Assembly (NCBI RefSeq): GCF_021018805.1
Contig: NC_086283.1
Coordinates: 16,009,162 to 16,073,161, forward strand
Source: Prinia subflava
Taxonomy: Eukaryota; Chordata; Aves; Passeriformes; Cisticolidae
DNA: 64,000 nucleotides
Direction of reading: 5' to 3'
This document shows positions 24,986-35,945 of this stretch, in pieces. A program made the translations under genes and the position numbers. The notes under the pieces were generated by a model that ran no database searches, was not told the origin of the DNA, and was given only the letters and a program-made list of their open reading frames with translations. The number at the start of each line of letters is the position of its first letter. Within the stretch, counting starts at the first letter, position 1.

Positions 24986-26770
24986 GGAAATTAGGATTTA
25001 AATCTAGTGGATCAAAACATAGTTTCGAAATGTCTAGCCTATTAATTTACACAACATTGCCTCATCTTCCAATTTTTGCCTAGTTGTCCAGATTTATAGA
25101 ATTTACTGATCTCAAATAAGATCAGGATATAGAGTCTTGGAAAAAATACCAAGTAAGAACAAAAGAAAATTAATTGCATGTGTTTTTAAAGCAGACCAGA
25201 AGGTTTTCAATGTTCTGGATTGGTGCGCTGATCAGGTTATATCCAGAAATTTCAAGGTGAGTTGATAAAGCTGCCTAACCATCCCACAGCTCTGCTTGGT
25301 TAGGCTTGCTTTTCTGTTTAGCCATAGGAAGACAAAGGAAATACTAAGAGATATGTTCCAACAGTTTATACTTAGACACTGAAATAACTGAAATCCAATT
25401 TGAAAAACAACATGAATCCTCCAGCAACTCTTGGGGCAAGCCTTGGTGTTTTGGGGTTTTTTTGTAGGTTTTTTTTTCGAGGGGGTTGAGGAGGGATGTG
25501 TCTTCTACGGAACCTTTTAATTTAGCTTCTTTCACTGTTCTTCATTTATGGAACATTTCATCTTTGCTTCTTTTAGAGGGAAGTTATTTTGTCTCCACTG
25601 CAGAACAAGAGTTACAAGGTTCTCCCAGGAAGTCTTTGAAAAGGTTTTTCACCCCATTCGCTGTGACTAAGTCGAAGTATAGCTGAATGGGAGTTCTGCT
25701 TTGTTCAAGTTGAAAGTTGCTCATTCTTTTCTCTATTACAGAATTCAAGCGGCATCAGAAAATAGTGGAGCTATTCAAGGCCAGAAATAGTGGGGAATAA
25801 TAAGAGAGAGTATTGCTATTCATTAATTAAGTCCTGTCTCCTTTGTGATCTTAACATTACAGCTCAGTCAAGCTGGGAGAAGTTTTCCTTTCAGTCTCAA
25901 CAACAGCCTTCCTTTGTTTTCCTTTCCTTCCAACTGAAAAATAACTAGCATTGCCATAACCATCCCATTCTTCTCATCTCCACACTGGTCCCCCCAACAC
26001 CTTCACCAAATGAAATGAAAATTGTAGATACTGCTCAGTTCTGAAACTAGTTTGAGCATGAAGAGGTCTAATTAACATTTAGTCCAATGGTGCAATACAT
26101 ACACATATATTAATCCCCATCATCATCTATGGCTAGCAAATATTTGTGCAAGAAGAAAACATGACATAGCTAAGGAAGCATGAGTTAACCACCTTTAAAT
26201 ATATTTTAAATGCAAATATTTTTGCCCTATGTCCAGTCCTGCTGATAGGTCATTTGCAAATCAGGCTTTAGTGATAGGATTTTTTTGCTAGATTATAGAA
26301 AGCCACTGACCCTGGGTAATGAATATTCTCTCTATATATATGAATACACCTTTATATAAATACATATTCTGCTGTATAACTGTACATGCGCTGATTCTGA
26401 AATGCTGTTGGGGTACTCCTGCCTGCCACAGTTCAACCACCTAATGACGCCTAAAATGTATTTCCCATAAGGTCCTAATTCCCAGGTCTTTGCTGGGATA
26501 TATGGTGGGTGTCTAACATACCGTTAAAGAGATTAAAGATGTCTTAACAACAGGAGGAAGCAATAGCATATTTTGTATCATTTTATGGGTAAAGGGATCC
26601 ATTTTCTACCAAAGAGGAAGCTACTTCTGACTTAGATAAAAGGTCTAAAGTAATAAGAAAAGAATGTAGAAGTCTAAAGACATTCAAGCACAGCACAGAA
26701 TGTTGGTCTTCTTCCAGATTCCTCTAGGAATTGGGGGGACATTTCTGGTTTAAGCAAACCTGGAACAATT
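24986..26770. other. Noncoding stretch, no gene seen
   Basis: A T/G-rich low-complexity patch lies at about 25448-25500. An AT-alternating patch lies at about 26330-26370. No exon, RNA gene or nameable repeat was found. Confidence 0.55.
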
Positions 26771-27345
26771 GAATTATGGAATGGTTTGGGTTGAAAGGGA
26801 CCTTAAAGGCCATCTAGACCAATGCCCTGGACATGGACAGGGACACCTTCTACTAGATCAGATTGCTCAGTCCTGTCCAACATGACTTAAATACAACCAG
26901 GGACAGGACATCATAACTTTTCTGGGCAACCTGTTTTAGTGCTACACGACTCTGATGTGAAAAATGTCTAAATTAAATCTACACCTTTTTAGTTTAAAGC
27001 CATTGCCTTGTGTTGTATCCCTACATGCCCTGGTACAAAGATTCCAGCTTTCTTGTAGGTGCCCTTTAGGGGCAAAAGACTTTAGCCCAAAGTCTTCTGG
27101 GAAATCTACCCAGAGGTTTCCCTTCTTCAGGAAAAACAATCCCAACTCTCTCAGCCGTTCCTCACAGCAGATGCTCCATCCCTCTTATCATCTTTGTAGC
27201 CTTCCTTTGAACCCATTCCACCAAGTCCATGACCTCCTTCTGTTGGAGGCCCCGGAGCTGAACTCCAGGTGGGGTCTTATGAGAGCAGAATAGAAGGATT
27301 TAGTCACCTTCCTCAGCCCGTTGGTCATATGTCTTTTGATGCAGT

Positions 27346-27350
27346 CCAGG
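27346..27350. repeat. Target-site duplication CCAGG, left copy
   Basis: It is identical to 27928-27932 and lies immediately outside the LTR termini. It was part of the CR1 target 'gtccaggacacag'. Confidence 0.93.
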
Positions 27351-27927
27351 TGCCCTGGTTTCAGCCAGGGTGGAGTTAACTTCTCCTCAGGAGCTGTAGC
27401 ACTGCTGTGTTTTGGATTCAGAATGAGAATGGTGTTGATAACACACTGATGGTCTGGTTTTATGCTAAGTCATGTTTATAATAAGTTAAGGATGGGGGTT
27501 TTTTTCCCCCCTTGTCTCATGCTCTGCCAGTGAGAAGGTTAGCAAAAGAAACTCGGATGGAGCACAGCTGGGACAGGTGACCCAAACTGACCACAAGGAT
27601 ATTCCACACCTGGGAATGTCATGCCCAGTACATAAACTGAGAGGACCTACCCAGAAGGAGGAACTGATCTGGGTTTAGGATGGGGGGTCTGGCATTGGTC
27701 AATGGGTGGTGAGCAATTGCATTGTGCATCACTTGTTTTACTCTTTTTATTGTCATTATTAATATTATTATTTACCATTATTACTCTATTTTACCTCATT
27801 TTCAGTTATTACATTGTTCTAATCTAAACCTACAAGTTTTACTTTGATTCTCCTCCCCTTTCTATTGGAGTTGCAGGGGTAAGGGTGTGCATGCTGCTTA
27901 ATTTTCTTCTGGGCTTAAACCACACCA
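27351..27927 (+). mobile_element. ERVL-like solo LTR (577 bp), nested in CR1
   Basis: It starts TGCCCTGGTTTCAGCC and ends CTTAAACCACACCA, so it has TG...CA termini with a short imperfect inverted repeat. The flanking 5 bases are identical, CCAGG at 27346-27350 and at 27928-27932. Internal text matches the common avian ERVL-like LTR: 'gctgtagcactgctgtgttt', 'ttgataacacactgatgg', 'catgctctgccagtgagaag', 'gtgacccaaactgacc', 'ggtggtgagcaattgcattg' and 'gcatcacttgtttt'. A TATA-like 'acataaac' at about 27629-27636 fits a promoter. No second LTR, primer-binding site or internal gene is present, so it is a solo LTR. The 5-bp duplication fits ERVL. Confidence 0.95.
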
Positions 27928-27932
27928 CCAGG
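27928..27932. repeat. Target-site duplication CCAGG, right copy
   Basis: It matches the left copy at 27346-27350. CR1 sequence resumes directly after it. Confidence 0.93.
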
Positions 27933-28126
27933 ACACAGTTGGATTTCTGGACTGTAAGAACTGTTGTATTCCTGGCTCATGTTGAGCTTCTCAACTCAGT
28001 AAGAAGTATTTCTGCAAAAAGAGAGTCACTTCACAATGCATAAGTCTAGAGAACACTTGCAGTTCACCTGAAGTAGGGGGAAAGTTAAAGGTACAAGTAT
28101 TTTACTCCAGTCAACTTTGGAGATGA

Positions 28127-28131
28127 CAAGT
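28127..28131. repeat. Target-site duplication CAAGT, left copy
   Basis: It is identical to 29492-29496, directly outside the 1360-bp LTR. Confidence 0.88.
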
Positions 28132-28179
28132 TGTCGTGGTTGCGGGGGAGGTGAATTTTTCCAGGGGGATGTGGGCAGT

Positions 28180-28265
28180 CCAATCAGTAATCAGCTTTTC
28201 TGTTGGCACCTGGATTGGTCACTCGGAGGTTTGGACACGCTTCTGAGGACACAAAGAGTTAAAAG
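28180..28265 (+). promoter_or_regulatory. Candidate LTR promoter (CCAAT boxes and TATA-like TTAAAAG)
   Basis: There is a direct CCAAT at 28180-28184, an inverted CCAAT (ATTGG) at 28214-28218 and TTAAAAG at 28259-28265. The spacing fits an RNA polymerase II core promoter, with a start expected around 28290. This is inferred from motifs only. Confidence 0.5.
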
Positions 28266-28388
28266 CAGGACCCCAAGGGGGTTCAGCCTCTTTTTTTGGA
28301 TCCCGGTTCCAGCAGAGAGACGTCTCCGGCCTCCTTGCCCTGCCCAGCCACGAGGCTGGGTGGGGGAGGGGAAACACGTGGTCGGGCT

Positions 28389-28397
28389 CAGGTAAGC
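28389..28397 (+). promoter_or_regulatory. Consensus-like splice donor CAG|GTAAGC
   Basis: CAG at 28389-28391 is followed by GTAAGC. It lies about 125 bases downstream of the TATA-like box, where an LTR-driven transcript could use it. No paired acceptor was identified. Confidence 0.4.
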
Positions 28398-28503
28398 TGG
28401 AGCCTCCGGGGGGGGGAGAAGAGAGGGGACAGGACTGGAACTGAGCTGCCCCGTCTAGGATAGAGGGGTGGAAAACTGTAGAAGTGCCTTCTGTGTGTGC
28501 TCA

Positions 28504-28519
28504 CCCCCCCCCCCCCCCC
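28504..28519. repeat. C16 homopolymer
   Basis: Sixteen consecutive C lie inside the 1360-bp LTR. The length is prone to sequencing error and slippage. The opposite strand is a G run that could form quadruplex structures. Confidence 0.9.
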
Positions 28520-29350
28520 AAACTCCGGGAGAAGGTGCCGAGCCACGTGGGAGTTGTGGAGCCTGGGAGTGCCTGAGCCTGCACCCTGCCGAGAAAAAAC
28601 TGTTAACCCTTGTGTAGCAGAAAGAAACTTTTCTTAGACATTGATTCTCATGACTGGTGGTTTCGGAGAGGGGGAAGCGGCCTGGGACTGAGATGATAAA
28701 GCATGATTGGAAAGAACCCGATGGAAGAATGAGAGGAGTAGCCTTCTGAGCCAGACTTCTTTTGCATAATGTCAGCCATGGACTGAACTTAAGTCTCTTT
28801 TGAACATAAACTGCATTTTGGGTAGATGCAGCTGCCCTGCTTTTGCTACAGTGACTGGCACTTGAAGAGTGGAGCGAGCAGAAAAGAGAGGGGGAGGGTG
28901 AAGTGGTGCCCTCTGCCCTCAGGGCAGACCTGCTCCTGGAACCCCGGCCTCTGAGTAAAAAGGGGAAGAGCTCGACATGCAGCATCCTTAAAAAGCCCTG
29001 TATGTAGTTTTGGCCTATGAGACAGCGGTGAGAGCGCTGGACATAAGAAAAAGAGAGTCACCCTGGCAGACTTCTCTGGGCGGTGCCACGGGTGACATGG
29101 GAACACATAAGGAGTAGACCTGTGTGTTCTGGAGAACAGTCTGTGGTGCCAGAGAGACTCCTCTCTCCCTTGCTGAATTGAAGATTAGTTTGTTTTTGAG
29201 TGGTGATTGTTTGATCTAAAACCCAAAAGTTGGTCTGTGAAGAGTGATGTGTGGGGAGGTAGAAACTGAGAGAAGAAATGTTCTAAGAAGTTTTTATTTC
29301 TGTCTCTGTGTGTGTTTAAGAGTATTTCCGTCCCTGTTCTTATGTAATGT

Positions 29351-29356
29351 AATAAA
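29351..29356 (+). terminator. Polyadenylation signal AATAAA of the long LTR
   Basis: A canonical AATAAA is followed by a GT-rich and T-rich segment ('gttttggtgggttttttttg'), the usual downstream element. Its position 135 bases before the LTR end fits an R/U5 boundary. Confidence 0.65.
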
Positions 29357-29491
29357 GTTTTGGTGGGTTTTTTTTGTTTTCAAGATTTAAGCCTGCTCTG
29401 CTCTGTTCCTGATCACATCCCACAGTAGCTGTTAGGGAAAAAAAACATATTCATGGGTACATTAACATCTGGCCAGTGCCAACCCATGACA

Positions 29492-29496
29492 CAAGT
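29492..29496. repeat. Target-site duplication CAAGT, right copy
   Basis: It matches 28127-28131 and follows directly on the LTR end ATGACA. Confidence 0.88.
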
Positions 29497-32400
29497 ATAC
29501 ACAAAAAATCCTTACCAGCCGTAGTTTCCATCTGTGTGGATTTCAGACTGGCCTTAATTCAAGACTGAGGAATAGAACCTTATTTGAATTCCACCCATCT
29601 CTAATCAGTGCTGAAAAACATAATTCTGAAGCCTTTCATCTTTCTTTTCACTTTGAGCACTGTTTTATTGTAAGATAATCAGAAATGTCCCCTATCAACA
29701 CTGGGGGAAAAAAGTAGTAAGGAATCAATACAGGTACTAAATACAGTCATCAGCTTGCTGCAATACAAATCTAGATATGGCACATGTGTTGGAGAGGTTT
29801 CATTTACCTTCATCCTTGATGAACAAACTAGTTTCTGATTTTGAATAAGGTTTTTAACATATTTCCAATTCAAAACAGTAGGAATGATGTAATGAAAACC
29901 TCAGCCTCAGTGGGGGATAATTTTGTAGTAAATTCTTGCTGTTCTGGTATGCTCAGAATCCTAAATTATTTAAGACAATTATTTATTCTTTTCTCTATAT
30001 CTAGTGAAGTGAGGCCTTGTTCTCTCTAGTCACAATTATTTCTACTAATTGTTATTTTTAATAGCAAGAAAATATCTCAAAAAGGACCAAAAGTGTATGA
30101 CAGCTAAGTAAGTGATCATCAGAGGTCCTTTTGCGTTACCTAATTTTCAAGATGGTGTATATTTGTTAATCAGAGCACCACATTTGCAAAAAAATTCCCT
30201 GTCTTACATTTTAAAAAGCACACATCTGAAATAATTTTGACAGTTTTCCTGCACTTTCACTGTGCAAGAATGCCCAAACGCCCAACACACTGATGTACTT
30301 CTGTTTGAAGTTGGGCTTAGTTTCTGAAGTTTCATTTCTGAGAAAGAACTCTTACTGGTAGCAAAGACTCTGAGCAGCCAGGCTGTGTTCAAACCAAAAT
30401 GCCTGCTGACTGAGGCACACAGTTAAGAACTGGAAACTGTAAAAGTGGGAACACACGGGAAATTAAAAAAGTTGACCAGAAGAGATATTTCCTCACAGAA
30501 GAAGAAAAACAAGTCAGCAAACCCTAAGAATTCATGCTCACAAAGAAATCATGCACATTCACCTTTTTTTTAAAAAAAAGTATGGTTTCTAGAGAACTTT
30601 GGAGACCCTGGAGAACCGCTCTGCTTACAGTTATTTGTGTGTTCCATATTCTGCAAATCTTACACTGTGAGATTTGTGATATGGCAATGTCAGTATTCAC
30701 ATGCAAGTAGTATATTTTTGAGCTGCAATTTTGTCTGCCTCTGCTGTTCATTCTTCACCTGGAGTCATAATGTACTCTCCTTAACATCATAATCACACAG
30801 CAACTCATGTTGGTGTAGCAAAAAAAGGGCTATGACTTCAGCTGAGTGATTGGTAGGAACAGAAGGTTTTACATAAAGAGGGATGCTGTCTGCATGCAAA
30901 TGTGTCCATTTAAGAAGGGGAAAAAAGAGCAAGTGAGAGCCATTAATTACAAAGCAGTATGTTAACTGAATTGCATTCTCATGGAATATTTTTCAGACTC
31001 TATGAAGCATTCAGCACATCTTAAAAGAAATAAAAATGTACAAGCTGGCTCCAAAGCTCTGTTGTTATCATTTGGCACAGATCACTGGATTCTGGCCCAC
31101 CCACAATCTGCAGCAAGTTGTGGTTTGCCTTTTGCTCACTCTGTGAGGATGCTGTTGATTCATTGCATCTGTTTTCATCAGCCAGTCCCAGTTTCAGTTC
31201 TTTCCTTTACAGGAAACGCTCTGTGCTCAAAGCTTGAGTATACCAGAGAGGTGCCCCAGAGTTTGGCATCAGCTGTTATCAAATAAAATAGCTGAACAGC
31301 AGATGGACATTAGAGACCTTGGTTGCTCACACAGCAGGTGCCAGCTGAACCTTAATACCACTAAACAAGCAAAAAATGTGCAGTGAAGTTGGTAGTCAGG
31401 CTGTTATCCTTACTGTTTTCTCCCAAAGGCAGGGAATATGAAAACATATCTACACACCAAGGGATGTACCCTGGCTTCCACAGCCAGGAGAACTTCTTGC
31501 CTTTTCTCCATGCTCTCAGGTTATGCATTAAGGCTGCATGGACAGCCTTAAAGCAAATATGTGGAAGCCAAATTTAATGACAACACTGAGATAAGGAATG
31601 CCTGTTTAAAAACTTTCTCAATGCTCCAGCCTAGCAAATGCATTCAACTCTGCCTGGAAGCTGCTGACAGGAGCATCTTCACCTAACCTGAAACAGAAAG
31701 GACATCAAGTCACCCACCAGTTTGTTTACTGAAACCCTGCCCCAGCAAAAAACCAGAAGCTGATTACAGAACCAAGTAAAAGCAAAAAGAAATTGAGTAT
31801 TGATGTGGAGGTTCTCTTGAAAAATCTCGACCAAGACCAAAAAGGTGTCCAAGTGCTAAATGTATCTGACATAGGGTTAGGCAGGTCATAAAAAATACTT
31901 GTCCTCAGCTCCCTACAAACTGAGTTGAGAGAGCCTAGCATATACAAAGGGAAAATGAAAATGAATGTGTGAATGGTCTGCATGTGTCCATCTCTGCACT
32001 GATGGAACCAGCCTCAAATGACTGGTCCTCTGCTTTCAATCTCTCAACTTGGTGCATAAACCAGTGGATGAATCCAAGCCTGATACTAGCTGCAATCTTG
32101 GGTACCTAAAGTGGGAGCTTTTTACATGAATAATTATGTAGAAATCTGATAACACATTGTCCTTTAAAGAGAACTTAAGCATAAAACTCTGTATTGTGTA
32201 GACATTCCAAAATAAATGTTTTAGATTGTGATATCGGCCTTTTATACAAAATTCTCTGTTCTCATCTTTAAAGTTTAATTTCATATAGATAGCTTTTACC
32301 CTGATTTTCTGTTCTGAAATAATACTGAAACATACAGTTCTACAAAACTGAAAAATTGCACTATTAAAGAATACTTTAAGTCCTAGTTAAGGAATGAGAA

Positions 32401-32923
32401 CAATTAACTATAAAATTACTTGATTTTGGTATGAACATTTTACTGAAAATGACAATGTGGAGAAAACTTCAATGGAAATGTACTAAGATCTGAGTTTTAC
32501 TAAATATCTTTTCCTTAGTATTAGATATGGGCTGATTAATTGCTGAATTATCTTCCCCACTGCATAACTTTTGACAGGCTAATTGGAGTCTACATTACAG
32601 TTTCAGATCTTTTGATCTTGGTCTCAGAGATCATTTGAAAAGGTTTGCCAGCTGATGAGCTGCTGAGAATCTGGTAAACTCAAAATTAAGACTGCTTAGA
32701 CTGACAAGATTTTTATGTCTTTCCATTTAGAAGAAACTCAACCTCATTAATAATGGTGCTAAAAATGTTAACGCTGATAGGTAATGCAGTTGGCCATAAA
32801 ACTTTCCAATGAAAATTTTTCCAATGAAAAGTTGAGAATACTCCAAAACCTCAGTCTTATTGAGAAACTAAAGGAAATAATTAAAGGTGTTAATACTGCC
32901 CCTTGTTCCATCACAGCAGGCCC

Positions 32924-32928
<5 letters not shown>
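29497..32928. other. Noncoding stretch, no gene seen
   Basis: No coding or RNA gene is recognised. It contains an 18-bp A/T palindrome (30563-30580) and a short near-duplicate of 'ttccaatgaaaa' at about 32804-32831. Frames up to about 100 codons (30981-31286) look random. Confidence 0.5.
30563..30580. repeat. 18-bp perfect palindrome C(T)8(A)8G
   Basis: Eight T followed by eight A, bounded by C and G, make a perfect inverted repeat with no spacer. It could be a flexible or nucleosome-disfavouring site, or simple chance in AT-rich DNA. Confidence 0.85.

Positions 32929-32967
<39 letters not shown>
32929..32967. repeat. Poly(A) tract, 39 bases
   Basis: An uninterrupted run of A follows 'cccaattt' and precedes 'gtttatatgg'. 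Such runs are often the tail of a retrotransposed copy, but I recognise no processed gene, SINE or LINE directly upstream and see no clear target duplication. The exact length is uncertain because long homopolymers are hard to sequence. Confidence 0.95.
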
Positions 32968-32971
<4 letters not shown>

Positions 32972-35597
32972 ATATGGATTCCATTGCCGCCACTACAGCT
33001 TCTGGAAAGGCTTTGGAAGCTGCCATGGCACCAGAAAATTTCTTCTCCTGCTTACAAATACATAACAAGACATATCTTCCAGTTTTATGCCAAAACTTAT
33101 ACACAACCAACCAGGCTGACACACAGCCCTTTAGTGAGAGTAATTTTTGACACAAGATGGCTTTTCTCCTAAAGTTGCTTAAGTTCTTATACCTTCTAAC
33201 TTACATGGAACAACAGAGCTGTGCTTGATGTCATCTTCTCAGCATTCTCCTATACTATGATGTTAACTCTGCACTTTGTAGTCCCTCAGACAAAGTGAGG
33301 GATAAAATACTTCCTCGAATTTTTTTTTTTTTTGGACAAATAGCAAAATTGGCAGTTCTCAACACACTCTCTCTTTGCTACTAGGAATAGTAGTAGTACA
33401 ACTTTCAGTGATGAATTCACTCTGCCAGATACATTACTCTAGACTGTTTTGATGGATTCCAGTCCTCACATATTTGTTCTGTCTACAGTTAAGTAGGGTT
33501 GTGGTTTTGTTTTTTCCAATCTGTAGTATGCTTCTTTTGGTGTCCACACCAGCACCTGGGAGAAAAGTTGTTTCTCTGTAGAAAATGCTTTGGCTTTGAA
33601 TTTTCACAGTTGCAACCAAAATATAGCAATATTGTGAGGTACCTTGGGTCAAAGAATAGACTCTGTTTTGAGCCATTCAGGAGAGATTTAGCAGCAGAAC
33701 AAGATGTTCTACCCCAGGGTAAGAGAACATGATGGAACAGAAATACAGCACAACTGTGTGGAAAGAGGGAGTTCCCATTTCTGGAAAAATCTACCTTTTC
33801 TAGGCGTATTGCTTCAAACCAGACAGAAGCATTCATATCTCAAAGTTTCCACACAGACAGTTATTTCATGGAATTCCACACCCATGATGGCTGGGGGGCC
33901 AGCTGCATCTATACTCTATCTCTGGTTTGTGTCATTATTTGATTAAGATGATGTAAATATGAGCAAATCATTACTTTCCTTAGGTAAATATTAACACTTA
34001 TATCCCTTTCTCAGCCAACCAAATTAGTGGATTACGCATAGAAAAATCTCAGCATGTGCTGAGAGGGAACATTAGCCCAAACACAAGGAAATTTTTCTGC
34101 TGCAATTCACTTTTCCCATTTCTTTACATTAGGATTGTAAGTTCTCTTGCTCTCAAGTCCTGAAAACTATTTCTAGCACAGTACAACAGATCTAAGATTT
34201 CCCCACCTCATCACAGGTTGCATTTAGTTTTCACCTATCCCTTCAGTAAATTCTTGCAAAAACTGACTTACAGTCTTGGAAAAAAATGTATTGAAAAAAA
34301 GCAGAACATTACAAGTGGAAGAAAGCTTTGCCTAAAAAAAAAAAAGCATACATGAGCAAAGGCCAAACAGCAGTATTTAATAGTAAGACAGTGGAGAGAA
34401 AAAGGAGATGCACTATAAAAGCTGTAGTCGAAATGAAACACATTAAGAGGGATAGTAAACACTGATCTATGTAATGGACACCACAGATTCACTGCCCATA
34501 AAAGTAAGTAATAAGGAAATGCTGTGTGAATGGAAGAAAGTTTAAACACAAGGGATACTGTTAAAAATTTTATGTATCTCAGGGCTGATATACAGCATGC
34601 AAGGGATATGCCTTCAAGGGCATAAAGGGTTTCCCCTGTGGTACATTATCTGGAAACCATTTGTAAAGTAGAAGCACATTATTCAAACCACCACAGGAGA
34701 ACAGCTTTTTAAGGGTATGTATTTTCATACTTTCCAGAAGCAATAAAGGAGCTGTCGCTGTGGGTGATTTTCAGTCTGTTTCAGAGACATTGCTTAGAGA
34801 GGAAGGAGGTCTTGTCATGACATGCACTAAGGCAAGAATCTTGGAGAACCGAGACACTGGTATCATTCCTCAGAAGAGAGAGGCAATGGAAAAATTCTGA
34901 AGGACTTCAGTGCTGGCTGTCTCTACTCAGAATGGCTTCACAGAGCATTTTAGTCTGTACTCAGCTCTCTAAAAATGTTGCACTTGAACTAAACAAAAGG
35001 AAACAGAATTTTCCAACTATAAAATACTGTCAAAAAGTAAATTGGTTTAAAATGTCAAGTGGCTGCCTTACCAATTTTTATTAATAAGCAAAGCAATGTG
35101 AAAACAGTCCAAATTTTGTCCTATTTTTGACTTCACGCTCATCGTTCTTCAAAATTACTCAGAAAATGTAGGAACTAAAGGCTAAAACGCACAGCTCAAG
35201 AGAGCAGTTCATAACCACAGTGCTTTCATTAATTAAGAAGAGTGTAAGATGATGGCTTTGGAGACAAATTTTATTTTCTCTCAAAAACTTAAAAAAAATT
35301 GCAGAAGGCAAAATTCTTTTCTGGAAAAATTATGTTAATGGGATGTTGAAGGAGGAAAGAAACATAGTTTGCTATTATGAAGAAGATGAAACTAAAGTAA
35401 AATAGAAACTGAATAATTCTGAGAATAATAAAACTGTATGTGCAGTAAATAACATCCAGATACATAAATTTAAGCACAGATACAACACAGTGTCAAGCCA
35501 AGGGATCTGAGTCAAGCAGCACACAAGCATTGGTTGGTGAACACCTCTGGTTCCTCAATGAACTACGATGCTCCTGTGGGCCACAACATCCATTAAG
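32968..35597. other. Noncoding stretch, no gene seen
   Basis: T and A runs occur near 33320-33333 and 34334-34346. Overlapping frames at 33434-33946 on both strands show no motif and look like chance. No named repeat is found. Confidence 0.5.
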
Positions 35598-35945
35598 CAT
35601 AGAATGTATTATGGAATGAGTTTTAGAATGAATTGGGTTGGAGGGGACATTAAAGATCATCTAATTCCAACCTCCTTCCCTAGGCAGGGACAGCTCCCAC
35701 CAGACCAGGTTACCCCAAGCCTCATCCAACATGGCCTTGAATGCTTCCACAGGTGGGTCAGCCACAACTTCTCGGGGCAACATGTTCCACCACCTCATCC
35801 TGCTCACAGTGAAAAAAATTCCTCTGTAATATCTAGTCTGAACTTATTCTCTTTCAGTTTGAAGCCATTTCCGCTTGACCTGACACTACATCCCCTGGTA
35901 AATAGTATTAATCTTGTAAACAGTAGTGATCTCCAGCATAAGGTA
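35598..35945 (-). mobile_element. CR1 LINE 3' end, minus strand
   Basis: It begins with degraded terminal octamers ('catagaatg', 'atggaatgag', 'tagaatgaattggg'). It continues 'ttggaggggacattaaagat', 'catctaattccaacctcctt', 'ccaccagaccaggttacccc', 'ggccttgaatgcttccacag', 'gtgaaaaaaattcctctgta' and 'cactacatcccctggtaaat'. The first 300 bases follow CR1 order closely. The last 40 are weaker. It is 5'-truncated and noncoding, and better preserved than the copies near 4.4 and 7.0 kb. Confidence 0.93.

Larger units (their letters stand above)
26771..28000 (-). mobile_element. CR1 LINE fragment interrupted by a solo LTR
   Basis: The outer parts (26771-27350 and 27933-28000) form one CR1 copy on the minus strand. 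It begins with the 3' terminal 'gaattatggaatggtttggg' and runs through 'gggttgaaagggacctta', 'agtttaaagccattgccttg', 'tcagccgttcctcacagcag' and 'gctgaactccaggtggggtc' to 'cttttgatgcagtccagg'. After the LTR it resumes in register with 'acacagttggatttctgg' and 'ctcatgttgagcttctcaac'. With the LTR and one CCAGG copy removed, CR1 order is continuous. About 650 bases of CR1 remain and no intact frame survives. Confidence 0.92.
28132..29491 (+). mobile_element. Long ERV solo LTR (1360 bp)
   Basis: It starts TGTCGTGGTT and ends AACCCATGACA, giving near-perfect inverted termini. It is flanked by CAAGT on both sides (28127-28131 and 29492-29496). A promoter-like layout is visible near the left end: CCAAT at 28180-28184, the inverted box ATTGG at 28214-28218 and TTAAAAG at 28259-28265. 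A polyadenylation signal AATAAA lies at 29351-29356 near the right end. Much of the left half is GC-rich, unlike the host sequence. The start is not repeated later, so only one LTR is present and no internal gene is seen. The family is unassigned; the 5-bp duplication does not fit ERV1 (4 bp) or typical ERVK (6 bp). A 176-codon minus-strand frame inside it is probably chance. Confidence 0.88.

Noticed and set aside
28455..28985. 176-codon minus-strand open frame
   Set aside because: It lies wholly inside and antisense to the 1360-bp LTR, including the C16 run (a Gly stretch in translation). It is a composition artefact of GC-rich LTR sequence.
32887..33172. Frames containing a long polylysine run
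   Set aside because: The lysines are the translated A39 tract. The flanks show no protein similarity.
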